Assembly: GCA_034406555.1 (NCBI GenBank) | Contig: DASCRM010000129.1 | Span: 1-21,094 of the forward strand | DNA length: 21,094 nt | Reading direction: 5' to 3' | Origin: SHYR01 sp034406555 | Lineage (GTDB): Bacteria > Chloroflexota > Dehalococcoidia > UBA2979 | Part shown: positions 1-9,557 of the stretch, piece after piece | How the letters are laid out: each line of letters begins with the position of its first letter | Numbering within the stretch: position 1 is the stretch's first letter | Notes under the pieces: model-generated | Seen by the model: the letters and a program-made list of their open reading frames with translations, nothing else | What the model was told of the DNA's origin: nothing | The model's database searches: none | Translations under genes and position numbers: made by a program

Positions 1-1
1 G

Positions 2-649
2 CCGCCGGTCGGGTCGTTCTTTGACCTCGGGCCGAACTCTGGCGGGTTGATCCTCGCGCCGACCGGTTCGTCGCTGCCCGCCGGGCTCAGCGGCTGGACG
101 CAGGACTTCTTCCTGCCCGGGTCGACGATCTCCGTGGAGATCGGGTTCAGCTCGGTCGTCTTCACCGGCACGAGTGGGACGACGGTTGTAGACTTCGCGG
201 AGACGATCACAACGGGGTTGGACTCGATCTTCCGGTTCAATGCGGCCACGCAGACGTGGGACAGCTACTCGCCCAACGTGCCGTCGTTCGCGAACTCGCT
301 CTCGACGCTGAATGCACGAGACACGCTCTTCATCAAGGCGACGGACGGCTCATCGTTTAACCAGGTCGACCTCGTGCCGCGCGATCTCTCCTCGCGGACG
401 GTCACGCTCGAGAAGGGGTCGAACTTCGTAGCGTACACGGGCGCGACCGGCGATGCCGCCACGCTGCTGGGCGGGATCTCCGGCCTGCAGACTGCGTTCA
501 AGTTCGATAGCACGACGCAGACATGGCTCTCGTACGAGCCCTCAGCTCCCTCGTTCGTGAATAGCCTGAAGACGCTCTCGCGCCTCGATGGGGTCTTCCT
601 GATCGTCCCGGACGTGTCGGCGTCATGGACCTTCGCCGAGGCGCCGTAG
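2..649 (+). CDS. C-terminal part of a repeat-containing, probably exported protein (5' end outside window)
   Basis: The reading frame is open to the left edge, so this is the end of a longer protein; a TTG at 47 is only an internal codon. About 216 residues are visible. The composition is rich in Ser, Thr, Gly and aromatics with few charges and no cysteine, as in extracellular beta-rich proteins. Two homologous units of about 90 residues are seen. Each has an F-K/R-F strand, then a TQTW motif, then P-S-F-x-N-S-L and a hydrophobic strand (LFIK or VFLI). The protein ends shortly after the second unit, with no visible cell-wall sorting signal or transmembrane anchor. I do not recognise the family. 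A surface or secreted adhesin-like or carbohydrate-associated role is possible but is inference. A strong hairpin follows 25 bp after the stop, so the gene is the last of its transcript. Confidence 0.75.
   Translation, partial: PPVGSFFDLGPNSGGLILAPTGSSLPAGLSGWTQDFFLPGSTISVEIGFSSVVFTGTSGTTVVDFAETITTGLDSIFRFNAATQTWDSYSPNVPSFANSLSTLNARDTLFIKATDGSSFNQVDLVPRDLSSRTVTLEKGSNFVAYTGATGDAATLLGGISGLQTAFKFDSTTQTWLSYEPSAPSFVNSLKTLSRLDGVFLIVPDVSASWTFAEAP
161..607 (+). repeat. Two tandem protein repeats of about 90 residues within the first CDS
   Basis: Unit 1 lies at about 161-337 and unit 2 at about 434-607. The shared landmarks FTG/YTG, F-x-F-x(4)-TQTW and P-S-F-x-N-S-L recur at an offset of 89-91 residues. 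The DNA is diverged between units, so this is an old domain duplication rather than a recent tandem repeat. Confidence 0.7.
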
Positions 650-673
650 CGGGGCACCGGCAGAGTACAATCA

Positions 674-705
674 AAGAGCGCCTCGCCAACCAGCGAGGCG
701 CTCTT
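674..705 (+). terminator. Strong GC-rich hairpin terminator
   Basis: A perfect 13-bp stem (674-686 pairs with 693-705) encloses a 6-nt loop, CAACCA. It begins 25 bp after the stop of the upstream gene. There is no long T-run after the stem, only CTTGCTAT. The next gene lies on the minus strand and ends at 771, so the hairpin may serve both converging transcripts. Confidence 0.8.
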
Positions 706-770
706 GCTATCCGGCAGCCCTGCTACCCGGCAAGCCCGCGACCCTCAGCGAGTGCGGCACGGGCGAGGGA

Positions 771-941
771 CTACTCTGTCTCGCTCGGCTCGCGCGGTTC
801 CCGCTTGAAGATGCGGAAGGTGTAGACGACGAACGCGCCGATCAGCAGCAGGGCCACCGGGATCGCAGGCCAGTCGACCCACACGCCCGCGACACCGAGC
901 AGCCCCAGCGTGCCCACGATCAGCCACCACAGTGATTTCAT
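771..941 (-). CDS. Small two-helix membrane protein, 56 aa, function unknown
   Basis: The start chosen is the ATG at 941. It opens with MKSLWWLIV and a hydrophobic run; the longer frame to 1043 adds an Arg-rich segment typical of non-coding GC-rich DNA. Two hydrophobic stretches (about residues 4-20 and 24-41, the first ending in WVDWP) are followed by a basic/acidic tail, RIFKREPREPSETE. That pattern suggests two membrane helices with the charged C-terminus in the cytoplasm. The ribosome binding site is weak. It is divergently oriented from the FrhB-like gene and may share its promoter region. No family is recognised. It could be a small subunit or regulator of a membrane complex, or a spurious ORF; the clean helix-tail architecture argues for a real gene. 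Confidence 0.6.
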   Translation of the reverse strand: MKSLWWLIVGTLGLLGVAGVWVDWPAIPVALLLIGAFVVYTFRIFKREPREPSETE

Positions 942-978
942 GGCTACCCGAATAGCACGAGACGAGGCTCGCGTGCAA

Positions 979-1040
979 CGAACGACGGGCGCGACGCGAC
1001 TGCCGCGAGGCGGTTCCGGGGCATCGAAGCTCGTCGTTCG
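979..1040. repeat. 9-bp inverted repeat in the divergent intergenic region
   Basis: CGAACGACG at 979-987 is matched by CGTCGTTCG at 1032-1040, with a 44-bp spacer. It lies between the divergent starts at 941 and 1135. It could be an operator pair, but in DNA this rich in CG and GA it may be chance. Confidence 0.3.
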
Positions 1041-1134
1041 CACTATACGGTGAGCGGCCGCAGCATTACTGTTGGTGGAGGGTCACCACCCGGGCCGCCG
1101 GGCGGGGTGTTTCGTATCTGGCTGGGGACTCGAA

Positions 1135-2379
1135 ATGGTCGACCAAGATCGCCTTGCGCTGATCGGTAAACGCTACCGCGACTCTGTCGCCGAGTGGTCC
1201 GATCCTCACGACTGGGCCCACGTCTGGCGCGCCGAACTCAACCGAGGTGGATTCGAGGCCTACGAGCTACTCAAGACCGAGGTCGTCGACGCCGGCAAGT
1301 GCGTCGGCTGCGCCGCCTGCGTCACCATCTGCCCCACCGACGTTTTCGACTACATCGACGAGCGGCCGATCGACACTCGTGCCGGAGCCTGCGTGCAGTG
1401 CGTGCTTTGCGCGGACGTCTGCCCGGTGATGCGCCCGGCCGACGTCTCGATGGAGGCCGACCTCAAGTACCTGCCTGACATCAAGGACGACGGCTTCGGC
1501 CCCTACGCCTACGAGGTGCTGGCGCGCTCGACGATTCCCGCGATCGTCACCCAGACGCAGGACGGTGGCATCGTCAGCACGCTGCTGATCGACGCACTGG
1601 ATCGCGGCTTGATCAAGGGCGCGATCGTCGGCGACATCGACGCTGAAGACCCGCAGGTCGGCCGACAATTCCTCGCCACGACCGAGGAGGAGGTGCTCGC
1701 CTGCTCCGGCTCGCGCTACACCTACTCGCCTAACACGCTCGCCTTCCAGCAGGCGATGGAGGAGAACGTCTACCCGCTGGCCGTCGTCGGCGTCCCCTGT
1801 CAGGTGGACGGCGTGCGGCTTCAGCAGCACAGCGGGCTGCGCATGGAGATGAACCGCTGGTACCGCAACAACGTGAACCTCGTGATCGGACTTTTCTGCT
1901 CGGAGAGCTTCACGCACGACTCCATCTCCGCGATCGGTGAGCGCTTCGGCGTCACCCGACAGGAGATCACGCGCATCAACATCAAGGGTCGTGTTGTCGT
2001 CGACATGACCGAGGGCCGCCAGGAGAAGATGTCGCTGAAGAAGTTCCGCAGCTACGCGCGCCCCGCCTGCCACTACTGCAAGGACTACGCTGCCGACCAG
2101 TCCGACATCGCCGTCGGCGGCCTTGGCCTCGACGACTGGTCCTACGTCGTCGTGCGCACTGAGGCAGGGCACGAAGCCTTCCAGCGCGTGATCGACGAGG
2201 GCGGCATAGAGACCCGCCCCGTGGCCGACGCGCCGAAGAGCCGTCCGCTGCTGATCCGCCTCTCGGAGCAGAAGCGCGATGGCCCGCTCCCGGCGCAGCT
2301 CGCACCGCACCTCGACATCGACGGCCTGCCCGTCGATCGCTCCGCCGACGGTGCCACGAACGGAGGGACGCCCTCATGA
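1135..2379 (+). CDS. FrhB-like iron-sulfur flavoprotein (coenzyme F420 hydrogenase/dehydrogenase beta-subunit family), likely KOR partner
   Basis: The 414-residue protein has two C-x2-C-x2-C-x3-C-P ferredoxin motifs (Cys56/59/62/66 and Cys86/89/92/96). They are followed by the FrhB/FdhB-type region, with a TQDGGIVSTLLIDAL segment, a GVPCQVDGVR motif and a late C-x2-C (CHYC). In known family members this fold binds FAD plus iron-sulfur clusters and passes electrons between ferredoxin-type clusters and F420 or another two-electron carrier. The ATG at 1135 is chosen because the upstream TTG at 1072 adds an unconserved segment. The stop overlaps the next start (ATGA), so it is translationally coupled to the 2-oxoacid oxidoreductase gamma-alpha gene. 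That makes it a probable third subunit rather than a free hydrogenase subunit; no hydrogenase genes are nearby. The actual electron acceptor is not shown by the sequence. Confidence 0.85.
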   Translation: MVDQDRLALIGKRYRDSVAEWSDPHDWAHVWRAELNRGGFEAYELLKTEVVDAGKCVGCAACVTICPTDVFDYIDERPIDTRAGACVQCVLCADVCPVMRPADVSMEADLKYLPDIKDDGFGPYAYEVLARSTIPAIVTQTQDGGIVSTLLIDALDRGLIKGAIVGDIDAEDPQVGRQFLATTEEEVLACSGSRYTYSPNTLAFQQAMEENVYPLAVVGVPCQVDGVRLQQHSGLRMEMNRWYRNNVNLVIGLFCSESFTHDSISAIGERFGVTRQEITRINIKGRVVVDMTEGRQEKMSLKKFRSYARPACHYCKDYAADQSDIAVGGLGLDDWSYVVVRTEAGHEAFQRVIDEGGIETRPVADAPKSRPLLIRLSEQKRDGPLPAQLAPHLDIDGLPVDRSADGATNGGTPS

Positions 2380-4142
2380 CCGCTCCATCCAAGCGCCGCA
2401 TCGAGGACGTCAATGTCGTCGTGTCGGGACAGGGCGGCGACGGCTCGCTCACCGTCAGCACGATCCTCGCCGACCTGCTGCGCGAGAACGGGCTCAACGT
2501 CTACACGGAGCGTGACGTGCTCTCCCGCATCAAGGGTGGCGTCGCTGCTGCGGGGCTGCGGGCCAGCCGCCCCGTGCGCTTCGGGCGTGGCGACCAGCTT
2601 GAACTCGTCGTCTCGTTCGACATCGAGGGCATCGAGAAGACCGCCAGTCAGCTTGCACCGGACGCCGCCGTGATCTACGACCACTCGGACGTACCAATTC
2701 CGGCGGGCCTGCTGCCGGACGGCGTCCGCCTCTACGAGGCGCCGTTCGCGCGGCTCGCCGTGCGCAAGCTCGGCCGCATCCTCTACAAGAACTCGATCGC
2801 CGTCGCGCTCGCCACGCGTTCACTCGGGATCGCCGACGACGACGTGCGGCACGGTTTCGAGACGCGCTTCAAGCGCCTCGGCCCTGCGATCCTCGGCCAG
2901 AACCTGCTGGCGCTCGACCTCGGCTTCGAACTCGCCATTGAGATGGGACTGCCGGCAGTAGACGGCGCCAGCGAGGTCGCGATCCAACCAGAAGATCAGA
3001 TTCAGATCACCGGCAACCAGGCGACCGCGCTGGGCTTCATCGCTGGCGGCGGGCGCTTCTTCGCCGGCTACCCGATCACGCCGGCTACCGAGATCCTGGA
3101 GCAGCTCGATGAGTGGCTGCCGGCCTTCGGCGGCATCGTCTGGCAGGCGGAGGACGAACTCGCCTCCGTGAACATGGCGATCGGCGCAGCCCTCACCGGC
3201 GTGCGGGCGATGACCTCCACCTCCGGCCCCGGCATCGCGCTGATGCAGGAAGGCATCGGGCACGCAGGCAGCGCGGAAGTCCCGATCGTCGTCGTCGACT
3301 GCCAGCGAGGCGGGCCGAGCACCGGCCTGCCGACCAAGCCGGAGCAGAGCGACCTGAACATGATGGCCTTTGGCGGCAACGGTGACTTCCCGCGTATTGT
3401 GCTCAACCCCGGCGACCCCGGCGACTGCTTCGTGCTCACCGTCGAGGCGCTGAACCTCGCCGAGCGTTTCCAGTGCCCGGTCTACATCGCGCTCGACCAG
3501 GCGCTCTCGCAGAACATGGCGACTGTCGACCCCTTCGACCTCGATGCAGTCACCGTCGACCGCGGCAAGCGACTGACCGCCGAAGAGCTCAGCCAGATGG
3601 CGGAGTATCGCCGCTACGGCTTCAGCGAGGACGGCGTCTCGCAGTACACCGTCGCCGGCACGCCGGGCGGCATGTCGCTCGTCACCGGCAATGAGCGAGA
3701 CGAGTTCGGCCGCGTCTCGACCGCCCCGGGCAACCGCGTGCGCATGGTCGAGAAGCGCGCCCAGAAGATCGAGACGGCCCGTGCCGACCTGCCGAAGGGG
3801 CGGCGCGTCGGCGACCCGGACGCGAAGGTCGGACTGATCGGCGTTGGCACCGCCTACGGAGTGCTGCTCGAGACGCTCGAAGACCTCGAAAGAGGCGGCG
3901 TGACGGCTCAGCTCTTGCAGCCGCGCACGATCTTCCCGGTGCTCGACGACACCTTCGAATTCATCGACTCGTGCGACCGCGTCTACGTCGTGGAGCACAA
4001 CGCGACCGGCCAGCTGGCGGGCATCATCGCTCACGCCGGCGGCGACTCGAAGAAGATGCGCAAGGTGCTGCGCTACGATGGCCTGCCGCTGCGACCAGGC
4101 GATATTGCCGAGGGAATCCTTGAGCTGGAGGCGCAGTCATGA
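2376..4142 (+). CDS. korA: 2-oxoacid:acceptor oxidoreductase, fused gamma-alpha subunit (KorA-type)
   Basis: The 588-residue protein begins with a gamma domain (about residues 12-190; GQGGDGS and the E-R-D-V-L-S-R-I-K-G-G segment). The alpha (pyrimidine-binding) domain follows from about 212, with the GYPITPATE motif at 231-239, STSGPG at 281-286 and RGGPSTGLPTKPEQ at 311-324. The C-terminal domain (about 470-588) carries the transketolase-C-like strand. Together with the beta subunit it should oxidatively decarboxylate a 2-oxoacid to an acyl-CoA, passing electrons through iron-sulfur clusters. Fused gamma-alpha subunits are typical of the 2-oxoglutarate/branched-chain group, but the substrate cannot be fixed from sequence. 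The start overlaps the upstream stop by 4 bp, and its own stop overlaps the beta-subunit start by 4 bp, so the three genes form one tight unit. Confidence 0.93.
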   Translation: MTAPSKRRIEDVNVVVSGQGGDGSLTVSTILADLLRENGLNVYTERDVLSRIKGGVAAAGLRASRPVRFGRGDQLELVVSFDIEGIEKTASQLAPDAAVIYDHSDVPIPAGLLPDGVRLYEAPFARLAVRKLGRILYKNSIAVALATRSLGIADDDVRHGFETRFKRLGPAILGQNLLALDLGFELAIEMGLPAVDGASEVAIQPEDQIQITGNQATALGFIAGGGRFFAGYPITPATEILEQLDEWLPAFGGIVWQAEDELASVNMAIGAALTGVRAMTSTSGPGIALMQEGIGHAGSAEVPIVVVDCQRGGPSTGLPTKPEQSDLNMMAFGGNGDFPRIVLNPGDPGDCFVLTVEALNLAERFQCPVYIALDQALSQNMATVDPFDLDAVTVDRGKRLTAEELSQMAEYRRYGFSEDGVSQYTVAGTPGGMSLVTGNERDEFGRVSTAPGNRVRMVEKRAQKIETARADLPKGRRVGDPDAKVGLIGVGTAYGVLLETLEDLERGGVTAQLLQPRTIFPVLDDTFEFIDSCDRVYVVEHNATGQLAGIIAHAGGDSKKMRKVLRYDGLPLRPGDIAEGILELEAQS

Positions 4143-5005
4143 CCGAGACGTTCCCGCTCGCCGCCCCGATCTGGTGTGCCGGTTGTGGGCACTTCAGCGT
4201 GCTCTCGGCGCTCGGTGAGTCCTTCAACCGACTGAACGTGCCGCGTCACGACGCGCTGGTGCTGGCCGGCATCGGCTGTTCCGGCACGATCCAGAACCAC
4301 GTGGAGGCCTATGGCTACCACGCGGTGCACGGGCGCGTGCTGCCCGCGGCCGCCGGCGCCAAGCTCGCCAACCCCTCGCTCACCGTCGTCGCGACGGGAG
4401 GCGATGGCGATGGCCTCGCGATCGGCGGCGGGCACCTGATGCACTCGTTCCGCACCAATCCCAGCGTCACCTACATCATGATGAACAACGGCACCTACGG
4501 CCTTACCAAGGGCCAGGCATCGCCCTCCAGCCAGGCCGGATTCCGAGGCTCCCCGGACCACCGTGCGACCGACCCGATCATGCTCGGCCTCAGCCTGCCC
4601 GGCTCGACTTTCCTCGCACGCGGCTATAGCGGTGATGCGGCTCAGCTCGCGCGGCTCGTCGATGCCGCGATCGAGCACTCGAGGGCCGGCAAGGGCTTCG
4701 CCTTCGTCGATGTGATCTCACCTTGCGTCGCCTACAACGACCGCTACCACGACTGGCGCGCGCGACTCGTCGACGTCGATACCATCGACGGCTACGACCG
4801 GAGCGACCGCGGCGCGGCCTTCAGCCTCGGCCTCGAGCTCGACGCCGAGGGGAAGAGCCCGACCGGGCTGCTCTACGAGGGCGAGGGCCTCGCGCTCGAA
4901 GCCACGCTCGGCTCCGCACCGGCCGATGGGCCCGCGGACTCGGACATCGATCCCGCCGCGAACCTGCCGAGGGTGCGCGAGCTGATGGACTCGTTCCGGG
5001 GCTAG
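4139..5005 (+). CDS. korB: 2-oxoacid:acceptor oxidoreductase, TPP-binding beta subunit (KorB-type)
   Basis: The 288-residue protein has the beta-subunit signature WCAGCGH at 12-18, GIGCSG at 45-50, and the TPP/Mg motif GDGDGLAIGGGH (88-99) with NNGTYGLTKGQ (116-126). Family members bind thiamine diphosphate and, in many cases, a [4Fe-4S] cluster, and form the catalytic site with the alpha subunit. The start ATG overlaps the upstream stop (ATGA). The C-terminal 70 residues, from about 215, are acidic and less conserved. The common variant is WCPGCGD; here Pro and Asp are replaced by Ala and His. No ferredoxin delta subunit is encoded nearby; the FrhB-like first gene carries the two ferredoxin clusters instead. 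Confidence 0.93.
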   Translation: MTETFPLAAPIWCAGCGHFSVLSALGESFNRLNVPRHDALVLAGIGCSGTIQNHVEAYGYHAVHGRVLPAAAGAKLANPSLTVVATGGDGDGLAIGGGHLMHSFRTNPSVTYIMMNNGTYGLTKGQASPSSQAGFRGSPDHRATDPIMLGLSLPGSTFLARGYSGDAAQLARLVDAAIEHSRAGKGFAFVDVISPCVAYNDRYHDWRARLVDVDTIDGYDRSDRGAAFSLGLELDAEGKSPTGLLYEGEGLALEATLGSAPADGPADSDIDPAANLPRVRELMDSFRG

Positions 5006-5042
5006 ACGCCGGGAGCAGGCCCGCGCGCTCGCGGAGGCCTCG

Positions 5043-5930
5043 ATGCACACCGTCACGCTGCCGTGGCCGCTCCCATTCGCGGGGCCGCTGCACGGTGAGG
5101 TGGCGAACTCCGTCTGGACGACGTGGAGCGTTGACCCCGCGATACTCATCGCGGCAGCCCTCGCGGGTGTGCTCTACGCGAGGGGCCTCACCCGACTGAA
5201 TCTGCGGCGGCACGCGTGGTGGCGGACCGTCGTCTTCTACGTCGCTCTCGTTGTCGTGGTGCTGGCGATCGAGTCGCCGGTCGACCCACTGGGCGAGCAC
5301 CACTTCACTTTCCACATGGTGCAGCACGAGCTGTTCCTGCTGATCGCCGCCCCGCTGCTGTTGGTGGGCGCGCCGCTCACCCCGATGCTGCTCGGTGCCC
5401 CGCGCTGGGTGCGACGGCTCGTCGCGCGGCCGATCGCGCGCAGCGCGACGGTGCGGTCGCTGTATCGGGCGCTGACGTGGCCGGTCGCGAGTAACGCACT
5501 GCTGATCACCGTCTTCATCGCATGGCACGTGATGCCGGGCTGGTATGACGCGGCCCTGCGCACCGAGAGCCTGCATCAGTTGCAGCACCTCTCGTTCCTC
5601 GTGCTGGGGCTGCTGTACTGGGTGCCGGTGATCGGCCTGCTGCCGGTACGGTCACGCATGAATTACGTGCAGATGTTGCTCTACCAGGGGCCGATGGTGG
5701 CCGCCCGCATCGCGCTCGGCATGTTCCTCGCGACGCGGCCGGAGCCCTCGTACGAGGTCTATGCGGACGTCGAGGCGGTGGTCTCGGGCCTCACCGGCAT
5801 GACCGACCAGGGCTTCGGGGTCGCGGTGATGTGGATGTTCGGCGTGATCGTGCACCTCGCGGTCGCGATCGCCATCTTCGCCGCGCTGACGCAGCACTGG
5901 GAACAGGTGACGCCAGAGGTCGAGGGCTAG
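5043..5930 (+). CDS. ctaG: Cytochrome c oxidase assembly protein CtaG (caa3_CtaG family)
   Basis: The 295-residue polytopic protein has about seven hydrophobic helices. Family hallmarks are a His cluster, HHFTFHMVQHELF (86-98; His86, 87, 91, 95), followed by APLLLVGAPLTPML, and later WHVMPGWYDAAL and LHQLQHLSF. In known systems this family supports maturation of aa3/caa3 oxidases, with copper delivery proposed. A good ribosome binding site (GGAGG at 5033-5037) sits 5 nt before the ATG. It follows the KOR beta gene by 37 bp on the same strand and converges with the oxidase operon, whose last stop is only 12 bp away. The linkage to the oxidase subunits supports the assignment; why it is downstream of the KOR genes is unclear. 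Confidence 0.9.
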   Translation: MHTVTLPWPLPFAGPLHGEVANSVWTTWSVDPAILIAAALAGVLYARGLTRLNLRRHAWWRTVVFYVALVVVVLAIESPVDPLGEHHFTFHMVQHELFLLIAAPLLLVGAPLTPMLLGAPRWVRRLVARPIARSATVRSLYRALTWPVASNALLITVFIAWHVMPGWYDAALRTESLHQLQHLSFLVLGLLYWVPVIGLLPVRSRMNYVQMLLYQGPMVAARIALGMFLATRPEPSYEVYADVEAVVSGLTGMTDQGFGVAVMWMFGVIVHLAVAIAIFAALTQHWEQVTPEVEG

Positions 5931-5942
5931 TCGCTCAAGTAG

Positions 5943-6512
5943 CTAGTTGATGAGGTACAGCGTCGGGTAGAAGAACACCCAGACGACATCGACGAAGTGC
6001 CAGTAGAGCACCACCGCGGCGAGCCCCCAGTGGTTGTCCGCCGTGAAGCGCCCGCGTCGCAGTAGCAGGTACGCCATCCCGAGGATCACGATGCCCGAGA
6101 CGACGTGGGTGACGTGCATGCCCGTCATCGAGAAGAACGCGGTGCCGAAGCCCTCGCTGGGCGTGAACTCCGCGATCGACCACTCGATGGCGACGCCGCC
6201 CGCGAAGATCACGCCGAGGCCAATTGTCGCCAGCAGCATCAGCTTCGCGTGCGCAACGTTTCCGTGCGCGATCGCCGTCTCCGCGCGGAAGGCCGTCAGA
6301 CTGCTCAGCAGCAGGATCGAGGTGATGCCGAGCCCCAGCACCTGACTCAATTCGTCCGGCGTGTGTGTGCCTACGAGGTAGAAGCGGCTCGTCGCGAGCA
6401 GCGCGAAGAGCAGGCCGTCGGAGATGAAGAACAGCCACAACCCCATGCGCTTGATCTGGAGGCTGCGTCGCGGGTCCTCGTGTGCTGCGGAGGCGACTGC
6501 TTGAGCGGCCAT
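5943..6512 (-). CDS. ctaE: Cytochrome c oxidase subunit III (heme-copper oxidase)
   Basis: The 189-residue, five-helix form of subunit III lacks the first two helices of the seven-helix mitochondrial type, as is common in bacterial caa3/bo3-like oxidases. Recognisable family segments are LWLFFISDGLLFALL near the start, GMHVTHVVSGI (conserved His pair) and the C-terminal WHFVDVVWVFFY. It acts in the cytoplasmic membrane, stabilising subunit I and its proton uptake. Its ATG overlaps the stop of the subunit IV gene by one base (TGATG), with GAGGAA 8 nt upstream. It is the last gene of the II-I-IV-III operon. Confidence 0.94.
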   Translation of the reverse strand: MAAQAVASAAHEDPRRSLQIKRMGLWLFFISDGLLFALLATSRFYLVGTHTPDELSQVLGLGITSILLLSSLTAFRAETAIAHGNVAHAKLMLLATIGLGVIFAGGVAIEWSIAEFTPSEGFGTAFFSMTGMHVTHVVSGIVILGMAYLLLRRGRFTADNHWGLAAVVLYWHFVDVVWVFFYPTLYLIN

Positions 6513-6739
6513 CAGTGTGATTCCTCGTTACGCCATGCGCGGGAGACATGCATGAAGAAGTTGACGATCAACCAGGCCTTGGCGATCGCGATCGGAACCA
6601 GCAGCATGATCAGCGCAGCGGTGTTGTCGAAGGCCGCGAAGACGACGAACTCGATCGCCGTCAGCGCCGCCAGCGCCAGGATCACCAGCAGGCCTAGGTG
6701 ATGCGCCGCGCGCTCTTTGATCGCCATCTCGCTCGCCAT
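6512..6739 (-). CDS. Cytochrome c oxidase subunit IV, small prokaryotic type
   Basis: The 75-residue protein has two hydrophobic helices (about 14-36 and 41-63). It matches the CyoD/prokaryotic COX4 pattern: a short cytoplasmic N-terminus, A-L-T-A-I-E-F between helices, and a second helix ending in VNFFMHVSRAW. This small subunit is thought to help assemble or stabilise subunits I and III. It lies 18 bp downstream of subunit I with a GAGGAG site about 9 nt before its ATG, and overlaps subunit III by one base. The operon position supports the call as much as the sequence does. Confidence 0.88.
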   Translation of the reverse strand: MASEMAIKERAAHHLGLLVILALAALTAIEFVVFAAFDNTAALIMLLVPIAIAKAWLIVNFFMHVSRAWRNEESH

Positions 6740-6757
6740 GCTGTACGGCTCCTCGCT

Positions 6758-8626
<1,869 letters not shown>

Positions 8627-8628
8627 TG

Positions 8629-9387
8629 CTACTTCACCCTCGCTGCGCTCGTATTCTTCGAGGCGAGCCAGGTGTCGAACTCACTCGCTTCGAGCACGAC
8701 GACATCCATCACCATCCCGGAATGGAAGAGGCCGCACAGTTCCGTGCACTGGACGCGGTAGGAGATGTCCCCGGGCGTGCTGGTGCCCTCGGTCGTCACG
8801 TACATCTCGTGGACCTGGCCGGGTACGGCGTCGATCTTCGTGCGGAAAGCTGGAACCCAGAACGAGTGCAGCACGTCGCCCTCGATCGCCGTCACGTTGA
8901 ACTTGATGCGGCGTCCCTCGGGCAACACGAGCTCGTCGCCGGGCGAATTGACGACGACGCCGCTCTCGGCGTACTCCATCGTCCACGCCCAGCGGAACCC
9001 GGTGACGTTCACTTCCATGTCGGCATGCTGGTCTGCACGCAGCTCGAACAGCCCCGTCAGACCGGGATGGATGATCACCGTGACCGCGAGCGCGGAGGTA
9101 ATCGCCAGCCACGCGACCGGCACGCCGACGCCGCCGAGGATGGGCGGTCCGTCCTCCGCCGGCTCGCCCGGCGCGCCGAATCGCAACACGCTGTACACCA
9201 GTGCCGCGACTACCAGTCCGAACACCGGCGTGGCCATGTACGTCAGGGTGAGGAACGCGTCATCGACGACCTTCGCCTCTTCCGCACCGTGCGTGGGGAA
9301 GGGATCGAGCCAGAGGTAGGTCGCCAGCGCGGAGAGGGCCGTCACAACGGCCCAGATCACGGCGGTAGTCAGTAGGTCGCGTCTCAT
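8629..9387 (-). CDS. ctaC: Cytochrome c oxidase subunit II with complete CuA site
   Basis: The protein has 252 residues from the ATG at 9387; a GTG at 9399 would add four. N-terminal hydrophobic stretches (three, one more than the classical two) lead to a periplasmic cupredoxin domain. CuA ligands are complete: His174 in LHSFWVPAF, then C-T-E-L-C-G-L-F-H-S-G-M with Cys214, Glu216, Cys218, His222 and Met225. The aromatic GFRWAWTMEY segment is the usual electron-entry region. No CXXCH heme c motif follows, so this is not a caa3-type fused subunit; electrons must come from a separate carrier. It is the first gene of the oxidase operon. The promoter must lie in the 170-bp divergent region shared with the blue-copper gene. 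Confidence 0.95.
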   Translation of the reverse strand: MRRDLLTTAVIWAVVTALSALATYLWLDPFPTHGAEEAKVVDDAFLTLTYMATPVFGLVVAALVYSVLRFGAPGEPAEDGPPILGGVGVPVAWLAITSALAVTVIIHPGLTGLFELRADQHADMEVNVTGFRWAWTMEYAESGVVVNSPGDELVLPEGRRIKFNVTAIEGDVLHSFWVPAFRTKIDAVPGQVHEMYVTTEGTSTPGDISYRVQCTELCGLFHSGMVMDVVVLEASEFDTWLASKNTSAARVK

Positions 9388-9511
9388 AGTTCCCGACACT
9401 CTGTGAGATCACCGATCGACGGAAGGGATGTTCGTCACCACTATGACGGGACTAATGTCCTGCGTGGGTCGGGACGATGGGGGGTAGGGCCTATCGGCCA
9501 GGGACGCAGGA

Positions 9512-9543
9512 TCAGTGAACGCAACCCACATCGAATTCACTGA
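9512..9543. promoter_or_regulatory. Perfect 8-bp inverted repeat ahead of the blue-copper gene
   Basis: TCAGTGAA (9512-9519) and TTCACTGA (9536-9543) are exact inverted copies with a 16-bp spacer. The second arm ends 3 bp before the GGAGGGG ribosome binding site (9547-9553) and 14 bp before the ATG. Two half-sites spaced about two helical turns centre to centre suit a dimeric repressor; alternatively an mRNA hairpin could mask translation. No recognised regulator box is matched. Confidence 0.5.
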
Positions 9544-9557
9544 CCCGGAGGGGCACC

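Noticed and set aside
1267..2310. Long minus-strand open frame opposite the FrhB-like gene
   Set aside because: It lies antisense to a well-supported gene, has no recognisable domain, and shows the His/Arg/Ala/Val-biased composition of GC-rich antisense frames.
2820..4034. 404-codon minus-strand open frame opposite the KOR gamma-alpha gene
   Set aside because: Shadow of the conserved plus-strand frame; no domain, no ribosome binding site, Arg/Asp/Ala-biased.
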